A stretch of DNA of 64,000 nt from JAJDTT01 sp965116695 (GTDB lineage: Bacteria > Acidobacteriota > UBA6911 > RPQK01 > JAJDTT01), in NCBI GenBank assembly GCA_965116695.1, contig OZ220706.1:2418001-2482000 (forward strand), written 5' to 3'. Positions within the stretch are counted from its first letter, which is position 1; each line of letters begins with the position of its first letter. A program made the translations under genes and the position numbers. Positions 44,775-51,889 of this stretch are shown here, piece after piece. The notes under the pieces are model-generated. The model was given only the letters and a program-made list of their open reading frames with translations. It was not told where the DNA came from and ran no database searches.

Positions 44775-46412
44775 ATGAGAGAATTCACCCCTGATCTCAT
44801 GAGTTTGCTTCATTTCGGTCCCCGCATCATCGCGGCGGCTCTGCTGCTGGTTCCGCTCCTGGGCTGCTCTCCGGCGGCTTCGTCGCCCGGAATGGAGCAA
44901 CCTGACGAAAAGGGCGCGGTTTCCGGCGCCGGGGAGATGGAAGAGCTCAGGCACAGGGCCCGGTGGCGCAAGCGGCGCCTCATCTTCAACAACGACGGAG
45001 ACGATGCCCTCTTCTTTCCCTCCGGCCTGCCCGTCACGCCGCAAAACCTCCTGGAGCGCCGTACCATCCCCGTCACCGGAACCCAGGTCGACTCCATCTT
45101 CTACTGCACCACCCAGAGCATCGGCGCCTACACCCATCGCAGTGACGTCGCCGAGCTCCTGGTTCGGGATCTCCCGAGAGAGGGATTTCGGAACCCCATC
45201 GGCGAGTTCGCCGAACAGGGCACGGACCCGTTGGAGATCGTGACGGAATACTGCAGGAAGGAGGGGATCGAGATCTTCGCCACCCTGCGCATGAACGACG
45301 TCCACGACAGCAGCGACCATTTTTCGGTTCTGGGTTCCAGGTTCAAGCGGAAAAACTCTCGCGCTCTTTTCGGGTCCTCCCGGAAGCCGCCGCCTTACGG
45401 CTACTGGTCGGGCGCCGATTTCAGTTGGAAGGCGATCCGGGACATGACGTTCCAGGTGTTGGAGGAGATGGCCGCCAACTACGACCTGGACGGCCTGGAA
45501 CTCGATTTCTGGCGGCACCCCCCGTATTTCAAGACCTATGCCTGGGGAGACCCGGTCACGCCCGTGGAGACGGAATCCATCACCGGGCTGATGCGGCGCG
45601 TCCGCAGGATGGCCGACGACCGGGCCCGGGAGCGGGGACGGCCCCTGCTGATCGCAGTCCGGGTCATGGACTCTCCCGAACTGAACCGGGACATGGGCCT
45701 GGACCTGGTGACCTGGCTCCGCGAAGACCTGGTCGATCTGGTGGTCATCGGCGAGGTGGCTCTGGCGCCCTGGGAGGAGACCATCCGGCTCGCTCACCGC
45801 TACGGCGTTCCCGTCTATCCGTGCGTCCGCAGGTCCATGATGGGAGAAGAACGCGGATCACTGGAGTCTTTCCGGGCGCAGGCCCTGACGGCCTGGAAAC
45901 AGGGGGCGGACGGAATCTACCTGTTCAATCTCTTTCCCGAGGAGAATCACGACCGGAAGTACCGCGAACTCGGAGATCCAAATGGCCTGGAGAGGCTGGA
46001 CAAGCTCTACAGTCTGGACCCGGTGGGACGGGAGTCCTTCAAGCGGTACATCCACGACTTCGAAAAATACAAGGCGCAGAAGCCTGTTTCTCCACTCTCC
46101 CCGGTGTTGCTGGAACCGGACACGACCTATACCGTCCCCATGTACCTGGCCGACCGGTCCCTGAGCCAGGCGATCATCGGCAAGCGTCCCCAGGTGCAGG
46201 CACGCGTGCAGTTGGAAAACCTGGACCCGGAGGCGGCGGTTCGGCTGTCAGTGAATGGTCACCGGTTGGAGGCCGAGGAGCGGGTCCCGGACGAACTCCG
46301 GTATTCCATCTCGCCCACACAGCTCCACACGGGATACAATCAATTCCGCATTTCCGTCCCGGCCGGCGCGGCGCCGCGCTTGAAGGACATCCTGGTGAGC
46401 GTTCTCTACTGA
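44775..46412 (+). CDS. TIM-barrel (GH10-like) lipoprotein, paralogue of 16481-18154
   Basis: The 545-residue protein starts with a lipoprotein signal ending LLLVPLLGCS. The mature part opens RRLIFNNDGDDALFFPSGLP and has the barrel strands seen in the Tat-exported homologue: VDSIFYCTTQSIG, YDLDGLELDFWRHPPYF with acidic residues at the barrel mouth, VDLVVIGEVALAPWEE and GADGIYLFNLFPEENHD. A beta-sandwich tail ends the protein. Glycoside-hydrolase activity is possible but no proven family match can be given. Of two candidate ATGs (44775, 44799) neither has a strong ribosome site. It precedes a small membrane-protein gene. Confidence 0.8.
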   Translation: MREFTPDLMSLLHFGPRIIAAALLLVPLLGCSPAASSPGMEQPDEKGAVSGAGEMEELRHRARWRKRRLIFNNDGDDALFFPSGLPVTPQNLLERRTIPVTGTQVDSIFYCTTQSIGAYTHRSDVAELLVRDLPREGFRNPIGEFAEQGTDPLEIVTEYCRKEGIEIFATLRMNDVHDSSDHFSVLGSRFKRKNSRALFGSSRKPPPYGYWSGADFSWKAIRDMTFQVLEEMAANYDLDGLELDFWRHPPYFKTYAWGDPVTPVETESITGLMRRVRRMADDRARERGRPLLIAVRVMDSPELNRDMGLDLVTWLREDLVDLVVIGEVALAPWEETIRLAHRYGVPVYPCVRRSMMGEERGSLESFRAQALTAWKQGADGIYLFNLFPEENHDRKYRELGDPNGLERLDKLYSLDPVGRESFKRYIHDFEKYKAQKPVSPLSPVLLEPDTTYTVPMYLADRSLSQAIIGKRPQVQARVQLENLDPEAAVRLSVNGHRLEAEERVPDELRYSISPTQLHTGYNQFRISVPAGAAPRLKDILVSVLY

Positions 46413-46459
46413 TCGGCCGGCGGCCGATCAGGACAAATCCGGACCGAGAGGAGGTCGAC

Positions 46460-47017
46460 ATGGTTTCGGTCGTTTCACTCTGGCTGCCGGTGCTGCTTTC
46501 GGCGGTGCTGGTCTTCATCGTCAGCTCCATCATCCACATGGTGCTCCGGTATCACCGGTCGGACGTGGGACCGGTTCCCGAAGAGGCCGCGGTGATGGAT
46601 GCCCTCCGGCCGTTCAAGATCCCGCCGGGCGACTACTGCATTCCGCACGCCGCGGACCCCAAGGAAATGAACTCGCCGGAATTCGTCGAGAAGACGACCA
46701 GGGGACCGGTGGCCCTCATTACGGTGCTGCCCAACGGACCCATGACCATGGGCAAGAGCCTCGCCCTGTGGTTCGCCTATTGCGTGGTCGTCGGCGTCTT
46801 CGCCGGCTATGCCGCCGGCTTGCACATCGGACCCGGCGCCGACTACATGGCCGTCTTCAAGATGGTCAGCGTGGTCGCCTTCGCCGGCTACTCGCTGGCG
46901 ATCCTGCAGAGCGCCATCTGGTGGCACCGGGGCTGGGGCGCCACGCTCCGCACCCTGTTCGACGGGCTGATCTACTCCCTCCTGACGGCCGGAACCTTCG
47001 GCTGGCTCTGGCCCTGA
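46460..47017 (+). CDS. Small integral membrane protein, function unknown
   Basis: The 185-residue protein has an N-terminal membrane segment (LWLPVLLSAVLVFIVSSIIH) and three more hydrophobic stretches in the C-terminal half (SLALWFAYCVVVGVFAGYAA, FKMVSVVAFAGYSLAILQSA, DGLIYSLLTAGTFGWLW), with a soluble loop between. I do not recognise a family with certainty. GGAGGT is 5-6 nt before ATG 46460. It is preceded 47 nt away by the TIM-barrel lipoprotein and followed 17 nt later by the phosphatase gene, so these three may form an operon. Confidence 0.8.
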   Translation: MVSVVSLWLPVLLSAVLVFIVSSIIHMVLRYHRSDVGPVPEEAAVMDALRPFKIPPGDYCIPHAADPKEMNSPEFVEKTTRGPVALITVLPNGPMTMGKSLALWFAYCVVVGVFAGYAAGLHIGPGADYMAVFKMVSVVAFAGYSLAILQSAIWWHRGWGATLRTLFDGLIYSLLTAGTFGWLWP

Positions 47018-47034
47018 CCGGCCGCGGCAAGAGC

Positions 47035-47613
47035 ATGCCCAGCGACGACGGCCAGAACCGTCCCATGGAGAACAGCTACTGGATTCGGCCGGGCCGTTTC
47101 GCGGCGGGAGAGTACCCTGGCCACTGGGACCGGGTCTGGGCGGCCGAAAAGGTTCGCAAGCTGCTGGACGCGGGAATCGACCACTTCATCGACCTGACGG
47201 AGGCGGGCGAGTTGGAGCCCTACTCCGGAATCATCGCCGAGGAGGCCCGTCGACGCGGCCTGGAAATCGGGTGGGAGCGGCATCCTATCGTCGACCTGAA
47301 CGTCCCCTCCTCCCCGCAGCAGATGGTCGGGATCCTCGACGCCGTCGACGCCGCTCTGAGCGAGGGCAGGACGGTCTACGTTCACTGCTGGGGCGGGGTG
47401 GGAAGAACCGGGACCACGGTGGGCTGCTGGTTGGTCCGGCACGGGAAGACGGGAGACGAAGCCCTGAATCGGATCGCCGAATGGTGGCAGGGCATGGAGA
47501 AGATCATCTTCCACCCCAGATCGCCGGAAACCCGGGAACAGAGAGAATACGTCCGATCCTGGATGGAACCCTCCCCCGGCGCTGTCCCTGGCACCCGGGA
47601 CGAGGCCCGATAG
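47035..47613 (+). CDS. Dual-specificity/tyrosine phosphatase-like protein
   Basis: The 192-residue protein has the phosphatase signature HCWGGVGRTG with Cys118 and Arg124 (CX5R) and the preceding strand TVYVHC. The general-acid loop is probably around IDLTEAGE. It lies in the cyclin-dependent-kinase-inhibitor/DSP-like group common in bacteria. It would hydrolyse phosphotyrosine or phosphoinositide-like esters; the substrate is not known. ATG 47035 is used, but a Met ten residues later is an equally good start. It is cytoplasmic. Confidence 0.85.
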   Translation: MPSDDGQNRPMENSYWIRPGRFAAGEYPGHWDRVWAAEKVRKLLDAGIDHFIDLTEAGELEPYSGIIAEEARRRGLEIGWERHPIVDLNVPSSPQQMVGILDAVDAALSEGRTVYVHCWGGVGRTGTTVGCWLVRHGKTGDEALNRIAEWWQGMEKIIFHPRSPETREQREYVRSWMEPSPGAVPGTRDEAR

Positions 47614-47719
47614 CCTATCCGTCCGTGGCAAGGGGTCCGGTGAGCAACGAAACCGGGGCCGCGCCCTCCCGCCAAGACGCCACGAGGGAGGTGGCATCCG
47701 GCCTCATTGCGGCGGACCT

Positions 47720-48835
47720 TCAGATCCGGCCGGCGCGGCGCAGCAGCCTCAGGTGATTGCGCACGTTGTCGTGCTCGAAGTAGATGTCCTGCAGGTGACG
47801 CCGCCCGCTTGAGCCGAGCGCCGTGCGGCCGTGCAGAACCCGGTGCCCGGCGCAGAACAGAATCTGTCCCCCCTCCAACCGCAATGATGCCTGGGCGCCG
47901 GGGTCATTGACCCGCCTGGACAGCTCGTGGTCGGCGGCGTAGAAGTCGCCCAACCGGGGCTCCGACAGGGGAATGGTCTGCATCTGCTGGGTGTTGAAGC
48001 GCAGCAACCGGACCTGGCCGGCGCTGTCCAGCTCGACCACGGGGTTGGCCGCGTAGCACTCGTATTCTTCGCTGAAGAGCCGGAACGGCACCGGCACCGC
48101 GCAAAGCACGTCAAACTTGGCGGGGTGATCGCGGCGTAGCTCGTTGAGCAAGCCGAAGCCGTCCACGACGGTGGATTCGCCCCCTTCGCACTCGTTCACC
48201 AGCATGTGCAGCGCCTGCACGCTCGGGGGCCAGGTGTAGCTAGTGAAATCGTTGTGCGGCGCGACTGCCAGATCGGTGTGCGCGATGCTGTATCCCTTCG
48301 GGTCGACCACCACGTTGTGGATGCGCTCGAACAGCACCTCGCGGATCGGGCCCAGACGGGCCGCGAGCTGCTCCGACGAGTCGGGTTCGGTGGGGGCGCC
48401 GACCAGCACGCAGACCCCGGTCCGCAGGAACTCCTCGATGAGTTCCGCCGCCGCGCGGTCGCTCGCCAGGAACCGCCGATAGTCGAATCTCCGCGGCTGG
48501 AACCGGCCGTCCCAGAAGCGCAGGTCCAAGCGGGGCCGGCCCAGGAGGCCGTGGATCTCGCTTGAGCGGAAACGGGTCCGGTGCCCGTCCGGCCAGGTGA
48601 TGGAGACCGCCTCGTCCCCGGATCCGGCGCGTTCAATGCTGACCTCCAGCGGTCTCAGGTCGCTGGGGACCCGGAAGAGATGAAACCGCTTTTCCGTAGT
48701 CTGCACGACGCGGCACTCTGGGCAATTGCAGTTGTCGCGCAGCCAGAGGTAGGGAAGACGGGTGCGTTCGCCACCGCTCCAGACCGCGGCCAAGGTGTCG
48801 GAACTCCGGGTGACGCTCTTGATCGAGCGCTGCAT
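47720..48835 (-). CDS. Gamma-butyrobetaine hydroxylase/TauD-family dioxygenase
   Basis: The 371-residue protein has an N-terminal zinc-binding GBBH domain (LWLRDNCNCPECR with Cys36, Cys38 and Cys41) and a TauD/TfdA fold with iron ligands His194 and Asp196 (VAPHNDFTSY). The distal ligand is in GHRVLHGRTAL. Such enzymes hydroxylate gamma-butyrobetaine or trimethyllysine with 2-oxoglutarate; the exact substrate here is not established. ATG 48835 is chosen because GAGGGG is 7 nt before it; a TTG fifteen bases upstream is a weaker alternative. It stands alone between divergent regions. Confidence 0.9.
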   Translation of the reverse strand: MQRSIKSVTRSSDTLAAVWSGGERTRLPYLWLRDNCNCPECRVVQTTEKRFHLFRVPSDLRPLEVSIERAGSGDEAVSITWPDGHRTRFRSSEIHGLLGRPRLDLRFWDGRFQPRRFDYRRFLASDRAAAELIEEFLRTGVCVLVGAPTEPDSSEQLAARLGPIREVLFERIHNVVVDPKGYSIAHTDLAVAPHNDFTSYTWPPSVQALHMLVNECEGGESTVVDGFGLLNELRRDHPAKFDVLCAVPVPFRLFSEEYECYAANPVVELDSAGQVRLLRFNTQQMQTIPLSEPRLGDFYAADHELSRRVNDPGAQASLRLEGGQILFCAGHRVLHGRTALGSSGRRHLQDIYFEHDNVRNHLRLLRRAGRI

Positions 48836-49007
48836 GGTGGATCCCCTCAATCCGGTGTGGCCGGCCCGGAGAACGCGCTGCCGCAGTGACTGCGGGTGAC
48901 CGTGTGCGGACCCCAGGCTCAGCGCACGCGAATGCTTCTAACGAGTATAAAGCGCGCCCATCCAGAGTGTGTCAAGCACGGAGCGTCCTTGGCAATACCT
49001 GCCGTTT

Positions 49008-49316
49008 CTATCCACCTGCGGTGGACGAAATCAGCCGGAAACCCTGCTGAGCAAAGTGCCGATCATAGGCAAATGCGGCGGTAATTCCGCGCTGATGCAT
49101 CATTGCGAAGCTCGAACAGTCCACCAGACTAAGATTCCTTCTGTTGACTCCCAGCAGGGTTGCGACGGCGTTCGTATGGTGCGCCTCATCAATCGCCACG
49201 ACAGTCACCACGGGGAGGAGATCCTTGAACAAAGCGTGCACTGCATCATCCGCATCCAAAACAGCGTAGAAGGCCGATGTGTCGACGAAGACCTCATCGC
49301 TTACCGGATGTTTCAC
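49008..49316 (-). pseudogene. PIN-domain (VapC-like) toxin with internal deletion
   Basis: From GTG 49316 the frame reads VFVDTSAFYAVLDADDAVHA, a typical PIN start with the first metal-binding Asp. It then passes directly to LLPVVTVVAIDEAHHTNAVA and ends with SLVDCSSFAMMHQRGI and FAYDRHFAQQGF. About 40 residues between HALF and KDLL are missing compared with the usual 135-residue family, including the conserved Glu. The RNase site is therefore incomplete and the gene is probably inactive. No antitoxin is seen upstream. Confidence 0.65.
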
Positions 49317-49455
49317 TGAGTTCGAATCATAGCCAACATGATGGCGTACCTGCGATGGATCGACAACATGCTGTAGAGGAACTACTCGAAGAAATGCTTC
49401 GGCATAGTGGCGAGCCAACCTATTCAAAGGTGGTGACACGAACGATGACCGGGAT

Positions 49456-49860
49456 TTAGAGACGATCGAGATAACTGGCCACCGTCTGGATTCGAATCCC
49501 GAAGGTTTTTTCCGGCTGGTTCATCAACGCGCCAAAGTCCTTTAGATCCCCGGTCAGCAGATGAGTGGCCCGACACGCGACCGCTGCCTGAAAAATGGGC
49601 TGGTCCTTCGTTGGAAGCCCATGGGGAAACTCAAGTCCGACTGCATGAGGAGCAATTCGGAGAAGATCCGAGAACGCATCCAGGTTCCGCACGTACTCCG
49701 AAAATTTCCGTTCCAGATTTCGCCGTGCCTCCGTCATTGCATAGGCACTGGAATAGATCTCCCAATGCCCTTGTCCGGAGAGCTCTATCACCGACGTGGC
49801 TTTGTCCCGTGGATTGTGTGCCGCAGTAAACAATACGTTGGCGTCAAGAAACAGCCTCAT
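49456..49860 (-). CDS. vapC: VapC-like PIN-domain toxin
   Basis: The 134-residue protein has PIN acidic residues Asp6 (LFLDANVLF), Glu44 (MTEARRNL) and the later Asp in LLTGDLKDF. It begins 4 nt inside the end of the VapB-like gene (ATGA overlap), the usual arrangement of such toxin-antitoxin pairs. The length is full for the family, so it should be active as a site-specific RNase. The target is not predictable. Confidence 0.82.
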   Translation of the reverse strand: MRLFLDANVLFTAAHNPRDKATSVIELSGQGHWEIYSSAYAMTEARRNLERKFSEYVRNLDAFSDLLRIAPHAVGLEFPHGLPTKDQPIFQAAVACRATHLLTGDLKDFGALMNQPEKTFGIRIQTVASYLDRL

Positions 49861-50108
49861 TCCGATCCGCCGAATTTATCGAGGATGCGGGTTCGCTCCT
49901 GGTCTAAAAGCACGTCTGCGGCATCCCACTCGGCGATTTGTTCGTCGTTGTAAATTTCGACCTCGAGCACCACGCCAGGTTTGAGTACGATTTCATTGCC
50001 ACGATCTTCCAGGATCAGGACATCTCCACGCTTGATTCCAAAGCGCTTCCGCAACACTGCGGGCAGAGTGATCTGGCCACGACCGGACACGACCAACGTT
50101 TCCTGCAT
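49857..50108 (-). CDS. vapB: VapB/AbrB-type antitoxin
   Basis: The 83-residue protein opens with a SpoVT/AbrB swapped-hairpin DNA-binding domain (LVVSGRGQITLPAVLRKRFG; KRGDVLILEDRGNEIVLKPG) and ends with a helical tail likely to wrap the toxin. GGAGGG is 5-6 nt before ATG 50108. It overlaps vapC by 4 nt and probably represses its own promoter, which lies in the palindromic region to the right. Confidence 0.85.
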   Translation of the reverse strand: MQETLVVSGRGQITLPAVLRKRFGIKRGDVLILEDRGNEIVLKPGVVLEVEIYNDEQIAEWDAADVLLDQERTRILDKFGGSE

Positions 50109-50191
50109 GTCAACCCTCCATTTCCGAACCTGCAGACTTTGACTTTTCATACATTCCGAATATCGGATATTCCGCAATGAAACATATCAGT

Positions 50192-50341
50192 CCGTGGTGA
50201 AAGTCTCGCGAGCACCGAGACCGTTCCTGCGCCCGCCGGACAAGGCGCGATTCGGGTACATACCGGGAGTATGTGCCCGAATCGCAACGCAGTCCGCCGG
50301 GATGCAGGGACGGTCGAATGCCGTGACGACTTTTGCCACGG
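50192..50341. repeat. Large palindromic element, about 150 bp
   Basis: The core arms 50219-50262 and 50270-50315 are an imperfect inverted repeat around a 7-nt centre; the inner 16 bp (gcgattcgggtacata) have one mismatch. Outward, similarity persists to short ends reading ccgtgg at 50192 and ccacgg at 50341. The whole unit could fold into one very long hairpin. It lies between the vapBC promoter region and the stop of the sugar-dehydrogenase gene. No coding sequence is inside. Confidence 0.75.
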
Positions 50342-50362
50342 GCTGATATGGAAGGCCCCGCC

Positions 50363-51889
50363 TCACTCGGCACCCACACGGAGCCGGTTTACGGTGTAGG
50401 CGGCCAGCCTGGTCACCAGGAGTTCGCCGTCTTGGGAACGAATTCCCTGCGCCGGACGCAGTTCGTATACGCGACCCGTCAACAATGGAACCGAAAGGTG
50501 GAGCGAAACCCGGAGGCCGACGCCGGATAGGGACACCTTCTCGATCCGGACCGGCGTCACGTCCGTCTTGGGAGACCCGTATTCCCCGTGGTACCGGTAG
50601 TAGTAGTGGAACAGGGAATAGTCGCCGGGGAGCGCCGCGGTGTCCGGATCCACCGGCTTGGTGAAGAGGAGGTCGAACCCCGATTCGGTCAGGCGCATCT
50701 CCTGGATGTCGAAGGCGATCTTTCCCGTCCAGGCCACCCGCTGCAGACCCTCGCCGATTCCCCAGATCCGTGAGGTCTGCGCCACGTAGAGGTCTCCGTT
50801 CGGAGAGAAGGCCAGACGGATGTTTCCCTTGCGCAGCCTGCGCCCCTCGATGAACGGGAAGCAGGCCCCCTGCCAGGTCCCGTCCACCTTCTCCAGAAAG
50901 ACCCGGTGAATCCGGGGATAGGTCCAGTCGGCGATGAACATCTGCCCCGCGTAGGTCCCGAACCGGCCTCCGGTGCGGTCCTCCAAGGGCTGTCCCAGGG
51001 AGCCGGCCATGTCGTTCTGAGGAATCTGGACGGCCGGCGGCTTGCGCCGGCGCGCCAAGGTCTCCACCTCGAGGTCCACGGGGTTGATGCCCTGGAAGTC
51101 CGGATGCCAGTTCAGCGAGGAGGGGTGTCCATAGAACGATCCGGGCGTGACATGGTGAAGAGGAGACGTCCCGATCCAGCCCCCCTGGTTGTCGGTGGCG
51201 AACAGCGCCCCTTCCCGGTTGAACCCCAGGCCGTTGGGCTGGCGGAATCCGGAGGCGAGGGGCACGAAGCTTCCGCCGGGGGTGATCTTGACCACCCAAC
51301 CGCGGTAGGAGACGGGTGAATTGTGCCGCAACCGCCGCACCGTTCCGGGCTTGGGATTTTCGGCGATCAGGCTCCGGGTCGTCGCCGGCCCCCGGCCCGA
51401 GAACTTGTGACGGCTCGAACCCGAGGCCAGTCCCAACCCCACGTAGAAGTTCCCTTCTTCGTCCCGGGCCAGGCCGTAGGCATATTCGTGGTAGTTGCCC
51501 GATATCCCCCATTCGTCGCTGAGGGTCTGGTAGTGATCGGCCTGTCCATCTCCATCGGTGTCGACGATCCGCGTCAACTCGGACTGCTGCGCCACGAAGT
51601 ATTCTCCGGGTTTCCCGGAGACGATTCCCAGCGGGACCTGGAGTCCGGTGGCGAACCGGCTCCAGCGGCCCGAGTCGGGATCCCGCCGGTAGAGGCCCCC
51701 GCGCCGAAAGCAGGCCACCAGCCGGCCGCGCCGATCGAAATCGATCCCGCCCACCTCCGGCGCCACCCCCGGCGGGGTTTCAACGGTCTCGATCCGGTAG
51801 CTCTCCCGGGGAACCTGCGCCAATGCGGAGCATGGAAGGACCCACGCCGCCGCCAGCCAGAGCAAGAGCCGGGTGCCGGTCACTTTCAT
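50363..51889 (-). CDS. PQQ-type sugar dehydrogenase-like propeller
   Basis: The 508-residue exported protein (signal LLLWLAAAWVLPCSALAQ) is a glucose/sorbosone dehydrogenase-like six-bladed propeller: GGIDFDRRGRLVACFRRGGL, DTDGDGQADHYQTLSDEWGI, FRQPNGLGFNREGALFATDN, and IADWTYPRIHRVF. A C-terminal beta-sandwich follows from about 400. Its start overlaps the end of the pentahaem cytochrome gene by 4 nt, so the two are co-translated. That pairing suggests it passes electrons from an oxidised sugar or aldehyde to the cytochrome. PQQ ligands are not assigned with certainty. Confidence 0.85.
   Translation of the reverse strand: MKVTGTRLLLWLAAAWVLPCSALAQVPRESYRIETVETPPGVAPEVGGIDFDRRGRLVACFRRGGLYRRDPDSGRWSRFATGLQVPLGIVSGKPGEYFVAQQSELTRIVDTDGDGQADHYQTLSDEWGISGNYHEYAYGLARDEEGNFYVGLGLASGSSRHKFSGRGPATTRSLIAENPKPGTVRRLRHNSPVSYRGWVVKITPGGSFVPLASGFRQPNGLGFNREGALFATDNQGGWIGTSPLHHVTPGSFYGHPSSLNWHPDFQGINPVDLEVETLARRRKPPAVQIPQNDMAGSLGQPLEDRTGGRFGTYAGQMFIADWTYPRIHRVFLEKVDGTWQGACFPFIEGRRLRKGNIRLAFSPNGDLYVAQTSRIWGIGEGLQRVAWTGKIAFDIQEMRLTESGFDLLFTKPVDPDTAALPGDYSLFHYYYRYHGEYGSPKTDVTPVRIEKVSLSGVGLRVSLHLSVPLLTGRVYELRPAQGIRSQDGELLVTRLAAYTVNRLRVGAE

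Noticed and set aside
48896..49084. Short plus-strand frame next to the PIN gene as an antitoxin
   Set aside because: Composition and lack of any DNA-binding fold do not support an antitoxin.
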